From Procambarus clarkii (Eukaryota > Arthropoda > Malacostraca > Decapoda > Cambaridae): a stretch of 64,000 nt of DNA. The stretch is from positions 6,446,864 to 6,510,863 of the forward strand of contig NC_091230.1 in NCBI RefSeq assembly GCF_040958095.1, read 5' to 3'. The notes beneath the pieces are model-generated. The model made no database searches and was not told where the DNA came from. It saw only the letters and a list, made by a program, of their open reading frames with translations. How positions within the stretch are numbered: position 1 is the stretch's first letter; the number at the start of each line of letters is the position of its first letter. Both the position numbers and the translations under genes were made by a program. Shown piece by piece: positions 27,101 to 39,608 of the stretch.

Positions 27101-30100
27101 GTGACCACGTTGGTGACTGTGGTGACCACGTTGGTGACTGTGGTGACCACGTTGGTGACTGTGGTGACCACGTTGGTGACTGTGGTGACCACGTTGGTGA
27201 CTGTGGTGACCACGTTGGTGACTGTGGTGACCACGTTGGTGACTGTGGTGACCACGTTGGTGACTGTGGTGACCACGTTGGTGACTGTGGTGACCACGTT
27301 GGTGACTGTGGTGACCACGTTGGTGACTGTGGTGACCACGTTGGTGACTGTGGTGACCACGTTGGGTGACTGTGGTGACCACGTTGGTGACTGTGGTGAC
27401 CACGTTGGTGACCACTGTGGTGACCACGTTGTGTGACTGGTGACCACGTTGGTGACCATGTTGGTGCACTGTGGTGACCACGTTGGTGACCACGTTGGTG
27501 ACTGTGGTGACCACGTTGGTGACCCCGTTGGTGACCCCGTTGGTGACTGTGGTGACCACGTGTGGTGACTGGTGGTGACCACGTTGGTGACTGTGGTGAC
27601 CACGTTGGTGACTGTGTAGACACACGTTGGTGACTGTGGTGACCCACCTTGGTGACTGTGGTGACCACGTTGGGTGACTGTGGTGACCACGTTGGTGACT
27701 TGTGGTGACCACGTTGGTGACTGTGGTGACCCACGTTGGGGACTGTGGTGACCACGTTGGTGACTGTGGTGACCACGTTGGTGACTGGGCCGGTGGGACC
27801 ACGTTGGTGACTGTGGTGACCACGTTGGTGACTGTGGTGACACGTTGGTGACTGTGGTGACCACGTTGGTGACTTGTGGTGACCACGTTGGTGACTGTGG
27901 TGACCACGTTGGTGACCACTGTTGGTGACCACGTTGGTGACTGTGGTGACCACGTTGGTGACCACGTTGGTGACTGTGGTGACCACAGTTGGTGACCACG
28001 TTGGTGACATGTGGCTGACCACGTATTGGTGACTTGTGGTATGACCCCGTTGGTGACTGTTGTGACCACGTTGGTGACTGTGGTGACCCCGTTGTTGACT
28101 GTGGTTGACCACGTTGGTGACTGTGTAGACCCAAGTTTGTGACTGTGTGACCACGTGGTTGACTGTTGGTGTACCACGTTGCGTGACTGTGGTGACCACG
28201 TTGGCTGACTGATCGGTGACCACGTGGTGGTACTGTGGCTGCCCACGTTGGTGACTGTGCTGGACCACGTTGGTGACTGTGGTGACCACGTTGGTGACTG
28301 TGGTGCCCACGTTGGTGACTGTGGCTGACCATCGTTGGTGACTGATGGTGACCAAGTTGGTGACTGTGTTAGGTGACCACGTTGGTGACTGTGGTGACCA
28401 CGTTGGTGCACTGTGGTGACCACGTGGTGCCACGTTGGTGACTACAGTTGGTGACCCGTTGGTGACCACGTTGGTGACTGTGGTGACCACGTTGGTGACT
28501 GTGGTGACCACGTTTGGTGACCACGTTGGTGACTGTGGTGACCACGTATGTCGGTGACCACGTTGGTTGACTTGTGGTGACCACGTTGGTGACCACGTTG
28601 GCTGACTGTGGTGACCACGTTAGTGACCACGTTGGTGACTGTGGTGACCACGTTGGTGACTCGTGGTGACCACGTTGGTGACTGTGGTGACCACGTTGGT
28701 GACTGTGTAGACCACGTTGGTGACCACGTTGGTGACTGTGGTGACCACGTTAGTGACCACGTTGGTGACTGTGGTGACCACGTTGGTGACCACGTTGGTG
28801 ACTGTGGTGACCACGTTGGTGACTGTGGTGACCATGAGTGACCACGTTGGTGACTGTGGTGACCACGTTGGTGACTGCGTAGACCACGTTGGTGACTGTG
28901 GTGACCACGTTGGTGACTGTGGTGACCCACGTTGGTGACTGTGGTGACCACGTTGGTGACTGTTGGTGACACGTTGGTGACCTGTGGTGACCACGTTGGT
29001 GACTGTGGTGACCACGTTGGGACTGTGGTGACCACGTTGGTGACATGTGGTGACCACGTTGGTGACTGTGGTGACCACGTTGGTGACTGTGGTGACCACG
29101 TTGGTGACTGTGGTGACCACGTTGGTGACTGTGGTGACCACGTTGGTGACTGTGGTGACCACGTTGGTGACTGTGGTGACCACGTTGGTGACTGTGGTGA
29201 CCACGTTGGTGACTGTGGTGACCAAGTTGGTGACTGTGGTGACCACGTTGGTGACCACGTTGGTGACCACGTTGGTGACTGTGGTGACCACGTTGGTGAC
29301 CACGTTGGTGACTGTGGTGACCACGTTGGTGACCACGTTGGTGACTGTGGTGACCACGTTGGTGACCACGTTGGTGACTGTGGTGACCACGTTGGTGACC
29401 ACGTTGGTGACTGTGGTGACCACGTTGGTGACTGTGGTGACCACGTTGGTGACTGTGGTGACCACGTTGGTGACTGTGTAGACCACGTTGGTGACTGTGG
29501 TGACCACCTTGGTGACTGTGGTGACCACGTTGGTGACTGTGGTGACCACGTTGGTGACTGTGGTGACCACGTTGGTGACTGTGGTGACCACGTTGGTGAC
29601 TGTGGTGACCACGTTGGTGACTGTGGTGACCACGTTGGTGACTGTGCTGACCACGTTGGTGACTGTGGTGACCACGTTGGTGACTGTGGTGACCACGTTG
29701 GTGACTGTGGATACGTTGGTGACTGTGGTGACCACGTTGGTGACTGTGGTGACCACGTTGGTGACTGTGGTGACCACGTTGGTGACTGTGGTGACCACGT
29801 TGGTGACCACGTTGGTGACTGTGGTGACCACGTTGGTGACCACGTTGGTGACTGTGGTGACCACGTTGGTGATCACGTTGGTGACTGTGGTGACCACGTT
29901 GGTGACCACGTTGGTGACTGTGGTGACCACGTTGGTGACTGTGGTGACCACGTTGGTGACCACGTTGGTGACTGTGGTGACCACGTTGGTGACCACGTTG
30001 GTGACTGTGGTGACCACGTTGGTGACCACGTTGGTGACTGTGGTGACCACGTTGGTGACTGTGGTGACCACGTTGGTGACTGTGGTGACCACGTTGGTGA

Positions 30101-33100
30101 CCACGTTGGTGACTGTGGTGACCACGTTGGTGACCACGTTGGTGACTGTGGTGACCACGTTGGTGACTGTGGTGACCACGTTGGTGACTGTGGTGACCAC
30201 GTTGGTGACCACGTTGGTGACTGTGGTGACCACGTTGGTGACTGTGGTGACCACGTTGGTGACTGTGGTGACCACGTTGGTGACCACGTTGGTGACCACG
30301 TTGGTGACTGTGGTGACCACGTTGGTGACTGTGGTGACCACGTTGGTGACCACGTTGGTGACCACGTTGGTGACTGTGGTGACCACGTTGGTGACCACGT
30401 TGGTGACCACGTTGGTGACCACGTTGGTGACTGTGGTGACCACGTTGGTGACTGTGGTGACCACGTTGGTGACCACGTTGGTGACTGTGGTGACCACGTT
30501 GGTGACTGTGGTGACCACGTTGGTGACCACGTTGGTGACTGTGGTGACCACGTTGGTGACTGTGGTGACCACGTTGGTGACTGTGGTGACCACGTGGGTG
30601 ACTGTGGTGAACCACGTTGGTGACTGTGCCTTGACGCACGTTGGTGACTGTGGTGACCACGTTGGTGACCTGTGGTGACCACGGTTGGTGACTGTGGTGA
30701 CCACGTTGGTGACTGTGGTGACCACGTTGGTTGACTGTGGTGACCACGTGTGGTTGGACTGTGGTGACCGCCCCCGGACCAGTTGGTGACTGTGGTGACC
30801 ACGTTGGTGACCACGTTGGTGACTGTGGTGACCACGGTTGGGTGACCACGTTGGTGACTGTGGTGACCACGTTGGTGACTGTTGGTGACCACGTTGGTGA
30901 CTTGTGTAGACCACGTTTGTGTGACTGTGGTGACCACCTTGGTGACTGTGGTGGACCACGTTGGTTGACTGTGGTGACCACGTTGGTGACTGTGGTGACC
31001 ACGTTGGTGACTGTGGTGACACGTTGGTGACTGTGGTGACCACGTTGGTGAACTGTGGTGACCACGTTGGTGACTGTGTCTGACACACGTTGGTGACTGT
31101 GGTGACCACGTTGGTGACTGTGGTGAACCACGTTGGTGACTGTGGTGACCTCGTTGGTGGTGACTGTGGTGACCACGTTGGTGACTGTGGTGACCACGTT
31201 GGTGACTGTGGTGACCACGTTGGTGACTGTGTAGACCACGTTGGTGACCACGTTGGTGACTGTGGTGACCACGTTGGTGACCACGTTGGTGACTGTGGTG
31301 ACCACGTTGGTGACTGGTGACCACGTTGGTGACTGTGGTGACCACGTTGGTGACTGTGGTGACCACGTTGGTGACTGTGGTGACCACGTTGGTGACTGTG
31401 TAGACCACGTTGGTGACTGTGGTGACCACGTTGGTGACTGTGGTGACCACGTTGGTGACTGTGGTGACCACGTTGGTGACTGTGGTGACCACGTTGGTGA
31501 CTGTGGTGACCACGTTGGTGACTGTGGTGACCACGTTGGTGACTGTGGTGACCACGTTGGTGACTGTGGTGACCACGTTGGTGACTGTGGTGACCACGTT
31601 GGTGACTGTGGTGACCACGTTGGTGACTGTGGTGACCACGTTGGTGACTGTGGTGACCACGTTGGTGACTGTGGTGACCACGTTGGTGACTGTGGTGACC
31701 ACGTTGGTGACTGTGGTGACCACGTTGGTGACTGTGTGACCACGTTGGTGACTGTGGTGACCACGTTGGTGACTGTGGTGACCACGTTGGTGACCACGTT
31801 GGTGACTGTGGTGACCACGTTGGTGACCACGTTGGTGACTGTGGTGAATACGTTGGTGACCACGTTGGTGACTGTGGTGACCACGTTGGTGACTGTGGTG
31901 ACCACGTTGGTGACCACGTTGGTGACTGTGGTGACCACGTTGGTGACCACGTTGGTGACTGTGGTGACCACGTTGGTGACTGTGGTGACCACGTTGGTGA
32001 CCACTTTGGTGACTGTGGTGACCACGTTGGTGATCACGTTTGCGACTGTGGTGACCACGTTGGTGACCACGTTGGTGACTGTGGTGACCACGTTGGTGAC
32101 TGTGGTGACCACGTTGGTGACTGTGGTGACCACGTTGGTGACCACGTTGGTGACTGTGGTGACCACGTTGGTGACCACGTTGGTGACCACGTTGGTGACC
32201 ACGTTGGTGACTGTGGTGACCACGTTGGTGACTGTGGTGACCACGTTGGTGACCACGTTGGTGACTGTGGTGACCACGTTGGTGACTGTGGTGACCACGT
32301 TGGTGACCACGTTGGTGACCACGTTGGTGACTGTGGTGACCACGTTGGTGACTGTGGTGTCCACGTTGGTGACCACGTTGGAGACTGTGGTGACCACGTT
32401 GGTGACTGTGGTGACCACGTTGGTGACTGTGGTGACCACGTTGGTGACTGTGGTGACCACGTTGGTGACTGTGGTGACCACGTTGGTGACTGTGATGACC
32501 ACGTTGGTGACCACGTTGGTGACTGTGGTGACCTCGTTGGTGACTGTGGTGACCACGTTGGTGACTGTGGTGACCACGTTGGTGACTGTGGTGACCACGT
32601 TGGTGACCACGTTGGTGACTGTGGTGACCACGTTGGTGACCACGTTGGTGACTGTGGTGACCACGTTGGTGACTGTGGTGACCACGTTGGTGACTGTGGT
32701 GACCACGTTGGTGACTGAGGTGACCACGTTGGTGACTGTGGTGACCACGTTGGTGACTGTGGTGACCACGTTGGTGACTGTGGTGACCACGTTGGTGACT
32801 GTGGTGACCACGTTGGTGACTGTGGTGACCACGTTGGTGACTGTGGTGACCACGTTAGTGACTGTGGTGACCACGTTGGTGACTGTGGTGACCACGTTGG
32901 TGACTGTGGTGACCACGTTGGTGACTGTGGTGACCACGTTGGTGACCACGTTGGTGACTGTGGTGACCACGTTGGTGACTGTGGTGACCACGTTGGTGAC
33001 TGTGGTGACCACGTTGGTGACCACGTTGGTGACTGTGGTGACCACGTTGGTGACCACGTTGGTGACTGTGGTGACCACGTTGGTGACCACGTTGGTGACT

Positions 33101-33169
33101 GTGGTGACCACGTTGGTGACTGTGGTGACCACGTTGGTGACCACGTTGGTGACCACGTTGGTGACTGTG
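12165..33169 (+). repeat. Two-word satellite array, main block (~21 kb)
   Basis: Continuation of the same 12-mer/9-mer satellite to the left end of Polinton-1. Rare variants recur together: the pair GACCACTTTG followed by GATCACGTTTG occurs at 13970, 16618, 21496, 24168 and 31999 (and at 5501 in the left block), GAATACG about 130-180 bases before most of them, and GTGTCC...GGAGAC about 360-440 bases after most of them. This reveals a higher-order unit of roughly 2.4-2.9 kb. Several stretches carry dense single-base insertions and deletions. Open frames here are artefacts of the repeat. Confidence 0.96.
33164..33169. repeat. Polinton-1 target-site duplication, left (ACTGTG)
   Basis: ACTGTG just before the AGTAGTAG terminus, repeated at 46699-46704 after the right terminus. 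Polintons make 6-bp duplications. Joining the flanks through a single copy gives a normal satellite word order. Confidence 0.75.
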
Positions 33170-34126
33170 AGTAGTAGTAGGGTGTAAGCGCCACAGGGGA
33201 TTTTTTTTTCTGGCCAGAGGACCCCTGTGAGGTGTAAGCGCCACAGAGGATTTTTTTTTCTGTGGGAAAAAATCCCGTGTAGCGCTTGGGGGTTTTCAGG
33301 TGAATTTGCAAAATCCCGTGTAGCGCTTGGGGAGTTTCAGGTGAATTTGGGGACTCACAGATTTGGGATTAAGGATTTCTTATGAGTAAGTAATTTCCGA
33401 GATTTTAGAAGTATGGAATTCTTATGAGAAAAATAATTTCCGAGACATAGAAGTTTGTTAAGGCCTTATGTGAGAAATTCAAATATCGTGTGTAGCGCTT
33501 TAGGGTTTCCATGAGAACTCTACGGACATATTTTACATGTTTTCAACTTACAAAAATCGTCTATGTAAGCCTTAGTTATTCATGTAAATTTAGAAAGTTA
33601 TCTGTATAAGTCAGGGTTTTCAAGTCTCGTACCTCACACCCCCCCCCTCCCTCCCCCTTACCTCGCAATCTCTCGCGTCACCTTTATTTACCTTACGCCC
33701 GGCCAGCCAGACGTCGCATACAGGTTACCTCTTATCTTATCTTATCTTCTCCATAATATATGGACCGTCCCTCCTCTCTCTCTCTCCTCTCATCATATTA
33801 TTCTCTCTTCCTATTTTCTGACATACTAATGTTTTATTCCTTTTTCATTAACCAGTCAGTTTTATACAAATCAACCGAAGCATCTTAATGTAACCTTTAA
33901 TACTGATTCTGTCTCAGAGACTATCTAAGCTGGCCCCAGCTACCTGCCCCAGGCTATCTGCCCGAGGCAATCATCACCTGATTACCTGCCCCAGACATCT
34001 ACCAGTCATTGTCGGCGTTCGCCACCGTAATAATTTATATATATACATTAAGCGTTAATAAAACTTATTTATTTATTTATAATTTATTTAGTCATCTAAT
34101 TCATAGTTTACACAATTTATAATAAA
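33170..34126 (+). repeat. Polinton-1 left terminal inverted repeat
   Basis: About 957 bp, matching the reverse complement of 45678-46698 from AGTAGTAGTAGGGTGTAAGC inward to the segment ending CACAATTTATAATAAA. The outer part has two copies of GGTGTAAGCGCCACAG followed by a run of nine T, and two copies of a ~43-bp unit with CCCGTGTAGCGCTTGG. The middle contains C-runs and CT, CTTAT and TTTA microsatellites. The outer ~200 bp is almost identical to the right copy; the stretch 33370-33640 is clearly more diverged. Confidence 0.93.
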
Positions 34127-34321
34127 AGAGTTTATTCCCCAGTATTCGCCAATCATTCTCGCTATTAATAAAACAGCCAAACGCTCACTCAGGGGCACAC
34201 TATCGTTATTACGCTCATTCAGGGGCCCCCTCAGATCGCCAAAGTCTCAGAGGCCTACACTTTCAGTCAGCATTCAATCTTCATCCTGTTCACAAGGTTC
34301 CCCCAGCCTAGTCATATCATC
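34127..34321 (+). other. Polymerase leader region
   Basis: Unique sequence between the inverted repeat and the first polymerase exon. It has no open frame of note. TATATATA at about 34038-34046, just inside the repeat, could be the core promoter, but this is only a sequence resemblance. Confidence 0.4.
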
Positions 34322-37300
34322 ATGTCAGTATGTCCTCTGTGCCTGTCTCCTATCAACAACGAAATCGTGCATGTGTGTCAAACACGATGTTTAACATGCC
34401 TAGGTGAAATGTCCATCAACGCTCTTCAAGAATGCAGACTGTACTGTATAGGATGCAACGGGCCTACACCGCCTGGACATTTTGACGTAACCTGTACCAG
34501 CTGTGGACAACTCTATTGTGCAAATCGTAAGTACCGCTTTTTCTCGCACATTCAATAAACTTTCAAAGAAAATATATATCCGAAACACACATACATACAT
34601 ACAGAGAGTCAATTTATATATATTATTTTCATTTCAGTTCATGGTTCTACTTCCTGCCCATACTGTCGTTTCTCCGTTAACCGGGAACCTCCCACCGAAG
34701 CCAGAAACGTCATTGAACCTCCACCCAAACGCCGTCGCATCATAAATAACCGTACGTTTTCACAATAATTTTCGTAATTTAAAAGTTAATAATTGTATAT
34801 TTTAACAAGTGTATAAACAAGTAATAAGTACTCATACAGAAAAATGTTTCCATTACAGGAGTTCCTATTCGTGATCAAGAGAATCTCATACTTGGTGGAA
34901 TCAACATCCCAGCTCGTAAGTAATATTATTATTTATCTGTAATTCAGTTTTTCCTCTTATTTAGACTTTTTGCTTTCCATTTTTGATAATTCCTCTTATT
35001 TACACGCTATTTTCCTATTAAGGTTTTCAAATCTTCTTATTGTTTTCAAATTTGTTTTCCTCTTAATGTTTATTCATTGCTAATATTATATTACAGAATC
35101 GCCCCCGGATTCAACCCAACCCTCTGAGTGGAGCACGCCTGTACGCAGTCAACCCCAGCTGTCCCAGGAGCTAGAAGAAGATGCACCAGACGGCAACCAG
35201 CAGGCATCCTCAGATGAAGAAGAAGAAGACAATCAACCCCCTGTTCACGACATATCAGATGAAGAAGTCAACGCTCCAGATTCCCCAGAGGTACTTAACT
35301 TAGATAACGTTGTTCCGCGAGTGTTAGAAGTCATTAACCATTTCGAAGGTTCATTCTCGAGACATTCGTTCTCCATTCCCGGGCATTTAGACGCCGACCC
35401 CAGCTTATATATAAATAGGTATAGGGAATTTTTTATAGAATATATAGACAATCAGTTCAGACAAATACAGGAAGAATTCCCTCCCTCATTTCACATTTAC
35501 CCAGACGTAAGCCTAATTCTGCAAAAACTTAATCATGCCGACAATCAATATGAAATATTAGACGAAGTATTTTCAATTAGAGGCGAAACTCAGACTGTTA
35601 CACAGGAAGAGGTGGAAGTTCTTGTAAATTCATGGGTTGACGAAATGTCTGCTAAAATTGACGAATGCCTAAAAAATGTCCAATCCTCAAGTGTAGGAAT
35701 TCATTCCATGTCAGGCTTCGCCATTAATTTTTCGTATATTCGCCACCCTATGCACCTTGGATCATATGTACCATATCCTGCAAAATTAAAGGGTAAAGAA
35801 TCAGTATTTAATCCTGAAAGTGAAGGAGATGAGTGTTTGTTACAGTGCATTGCGGCATATAAAAACTTAGCATTGGGCAGGACTATGAATAACGTTAGAA
35901 AACATTACAAAAGCCTTCGATGGTGTAGAAGATTCGTAGTATGGGCAGATGAAATCAGATTCCCCGTATCATTTGATAATCTTAAGAAAATAGAGAAGCT
36001 TAACAAAATTTCTATTTATATTTATACAATAACTCATGAAAGTAACAAATACTATCTTAGTTTAGCTAGGAAAAGCCAGGAAAAGTATGCCGATAAAGTC
36101 CCTTTGTTGTTATTTGAAGGCAAGCATCTCTGTCTGATCAAGGACTTTGATAAATTTGTAAAGAGTATTAACCATAATCGGTATAAAATTCCTGACACTC
36201 ATAAATTCTGCAAAATTTGTCTTTTGCATGCTCCCTTAGATGAAATTCAGGCTCACGAAGAGTCATGCACAGTATCCCAAGTATTTTCGTTCTATAATCC
36301 TAGTGATAAAATCAGTTTTAAAAATTACGGTAGGACCTATAGCCCAACTCACACCGCCTATTACGATTTTGAATGTCTATTAGACCGTCAAAATCCTAGA
36401 GGCATGGTGGAATGTAAGCATAAAGCAATTGCTTATGCTTACATGATTTTAGACAGGGAATTCAATGTCGTAGAAACGTATTCATACGTAGGTCCAGACG
36501 CGGTCAATCATTTTATTACAAAGCTAGAAGCCTCATGGAAAGCTATTCATGCTCAGCTCCCCAACTTCCCTAAGAACTTGTCTAGAGAACAGGAAAGAAT
36601 GTTTCAAAGACAAAATACGTGTCAATTGTGTCATCAAACTTTCAAGGATAAGAAAGATAAACATAGACATCATAATCATGCTATTCAGGAAAATAATTAC
36701 TTAGGTGCTTATTGTGCTCGTTGCAATTTACAATGTAAAAATGCTCGTAGATACTTGACCACATTTTCCCATAATGCTGCATATGATCTGGGAATTATAC
36801 TTAAAGAACTGTCCAAAAATCCTCACCGCGATGTAGAAATTCTAACCAAGGAAGGATTGAAATTTATGCAAGTCATCATAGGTAAACTTAAATTCCTAGA
36901 TAGCCTAGCTCTCCTTAATGGGTCATTAGGAACCTTAGCAAGCGAGCACGTTGCCGGTAAGAAAGCCACCAAGTACACTGAACACATACTAAATGGTGTA
37001 TCCGATGAAGCTAAAGCTCTGTTAATTAAAGGTAAACAAAGCCTATGTTATGATTATATTTCTTCCATGGACGTGTTAGACGAACCTCAGCTCCCTTCGC
37101 GAGATAAGTTTTACAATGTTTTACATGACTCTCCACTGTCTGAAGAAGATTATAACAATGCTCTTAAAGTATTTAATTTAGGGAACTGTACAAACATCAA
37201 GGATTACCTCATGTTATATTTAAAAGTTGACGTGGGAATGCTAGTTGATATATTTACACTTTGGCGAACATCACTGAAAGAAATTTATGAACTAGATATT

Positions 37301-38977
37301 GTTTTCTATGTATCACTTCCTAGTTATGCTTGGGACGCGTTCTTATTTAAATCAAAAGTTGTACTTGACTATGTGTATGATCAGAATATATATGATTTGT
37401 TGAGAAGGAATCTTAGAGGAGGGTTCACATCTTCCATTAGACAATTTACACAGGCTGTTAACGAGCACACTACATCTAACCCTAGCTCTGATGACGATAC
37501 TCACATTTTGTACCTCGACTTTAACAGCTTATATGCAGCGTGCATGGCTGAGGTACTTCCCCAGGGAGGGATTAGACAATTAACTGACCTTGAGCGGGAT
37601 ACCTTATTAGGGCAAGGGTTACAACATATCCCCTGTAATCAAGACAAAGGTTATTGCATTTTATGCGATACAAAACATGTATCTCCCGAGGTAGCCAGGT
37701 ATACTGATGATCTGCCCCTTGTACTGTCTCATACTAATATAACGGAGGAGTTTTTGTCAGAGTACAGTAAGAAAACCCTTAATGATGAAAAACGTAAGCT
37801 CCCACCTAAAAATACTAAGTTAATTGCATCCCACTTGCCCCAAAACGACTACTTAGTAAGCCTTGATTTCCTGCAATTGCTATTAAAACTTGGACTAGAA
37901 GTTGAACGAGTAAAAACAATCTATGAATTTAAACAGGCTCCCTATTTAAAAGATTTTATTTCAACCAACATTCGAGAACGAGCCAATACCACCTGTAAAG
38001 TTAAAGGAAAAGCTTTTAAACTCATAAGTAATAGTCTGTACGGGAAATCAATGACAAATATATCTAGATATGCTAATACTCACCATCTAGTAACGACAAA
38101 ACATTCATTCTTAACTCATGCAAGAAACCCTTTGTATAAACGAGCTGTCTCTTTAGGTCAAGATCGGGTTCTCTGTACAGTAATGAAAGACATCCTTAAA
38201 GTTACCACTCCTTCTTACATGGGATATCAGATCTTGCAGATAGCCAAAAGGCGTTTATACGAGTTCTGGTATAATGTAGTTAAAGCCCATTATGGGGAGA
38301 GAGCTAGACTAATTTATACGGATACAGACTCATTCATATTTACTCTGACCTGTAAAGATGCTTTCCAAGAAATGACAAAAGCTCCTCTAGTAGATTATAT
38401 GGATTTCAGTAATTTCGACAAAGATCATCCCATGTATTCTGCTACTCGTAAAGGTGAACTAGGACTCCTCAAGTCAGAAGTAAAGCAGAAAATCATAACT
38501 GAATTAATTGCACTCAAGCCTAAAACTTATTCTCTCCTAACCCTTGATAATGAACATTTATGTAAATGTAAAGGGATTCCTTATCACCAACAAAAGAAAA
38601 TAACACATGCATCTTTTCAGAACACATTAGAGACAAATACAACTTTTAATTTTGTATCCCGATCTATTCGTAATGTTAATGGACAGATATGCACGTGTAA
38701 AACAACTAAGCGCGGTCTGTCAGCTTTTGATGACAAGAGGTACCTCATTAGTCCCACAGAGTCATTAGCTTACGGTCACCCAGACATTCCAGAGCGTGAG
38801 GTACAGGTACAGGTAGAGGAAGAGGTACAGGAAGAGGTACAGGTAGAGGAAGAGGTGCAGGTAGGGGATCCAGTAATTGTAGATAATCCCCAACCAAGAC
38901 GTCAATTGTTCCCCATTTTTAATCTTTGGGAAAAGCGGGATAGAGTCGCTCAGCAATTATTCCCTAACAACAACTAA
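34322..38977 (+). CDS. polB: Protein-primed-type DNA polymerase B, spliced, Cys-rich N-terminus
   Basis: Four exons join in one frame: 34322-34526, 34638-34751, 34859-34915 and 35097-38977, all introns phase 1 with GT...AG ends (donors GTAAGT, GTACGT, GTAAGT). The product is about 1418 residues. Exons 1-2 encode repeated CXXC pairs (first at residues 4-7) and a basic PKRRR stretch; an acidic linker follows. Exonuclease motifs: DFE at about 549-551, then HNAAYD and YLKVD. Polymerase motifs: DFNSLY at about 933-938, NSLYGK at 1104-1109, YTDTDS at 1199-1204. The C-terminus has a repetitive VQVEEE tail. It should replicate the linear element from its ends. The Cys-rich part is my gene model, supported by the same arrangement in Polinton-2. 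The intact catalytic motifs suggest an active enzyme. Confidence 0.9.
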
Positions 38978-39530
38978 GTCTGTTACTGTATTGTCTATGT
39001 ATTATCTATAACTATATTCAAATGTCTATGATATTGTATTGGCTATGATTTGTTACTGTATTTGTTATGAAAATGACTAAGATTTGTTACTGTATTGGAT
39101 ATGATTTGTTACTGTATTTGATATGAAAATGACTAAGATTTGTTACTGTATTGGATATGATTTGTTACTGTATTGGATATGTTATGACTATGATTTAATG
39201 TCTATGATAATGTATATTCTATGATTTTATTACTGTATTTGATATGTTCAAATTGCTATTTTAAGACTTATTTATTTATTACTGTATTGGATATGTTATG
39301 ACTAAGATTTTATTGGCTATGATATTTGATATTCTATGATTTTATTTCTGTATTGGATACGAAATGACTATGATTTTATTGGCTATGATATTGTATATTC
39401 TATGATTTTATTACTGTATTGGATATGTTATGACTATGATTGTATTGGCTATGATATTTGATATTGTATATTCTATGATTTTATTACTGTATTGGTTATG
39501 TTATGACTATGATTTTATTGGTTATGTTTA
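38978..39530. repeat. AT-rich degenerate tandem repeat after polB
   Basis: A spacer of about 550 bp made of imperfect copies built around TTACTGTATTGGATATG and ATGACTATGATTTTATTGG. Early copies are about 56 bp (near 39050 and 39105); later ones are about 65-72 bp (starting near 39178, 39292, 39356 and 39421). No gene is visible. Confidence 0.8.
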
Positions 39531-39536
39531 AATAAA
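39531..39536 (+). terminator. Polyadenylation signal downstream of polB
   Basis: AATAAA 554 bases after the polymerase stop codon and 73 bases before the ATPase start. This is a plausible end of the polymerase transcript. Confidence 0.45.
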
Positions 39537-39608
39537 ACTCGAATGTAGATTTCGTTTAAATACTCCTTTCATTATATATTTGTAGTTAGTCTATTGAATC
39601 CTAGCAAC

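Noticed and set aside
1-33169. Very long open frames (up to 2884 codons) in the satellite on both strands
   Set aside because: They consist only of the repeat translated in several frames, with no start context or conserved domain; they follow from word lengths divisible by three.
1-33169. CRISPR-like or telomeric array
   Set aside because: There are no spacers of constant length between repeats, the words are contiguous, and they do not resemble the TTAGG telomere of arthropods.
34503-34745. Separate 80-codon gene downstream of the first polymerase exon
   Set aside because: The frame crosses an intron; the splice model in a different frame extends the CXXC pattern and is supported by Polinton-2.
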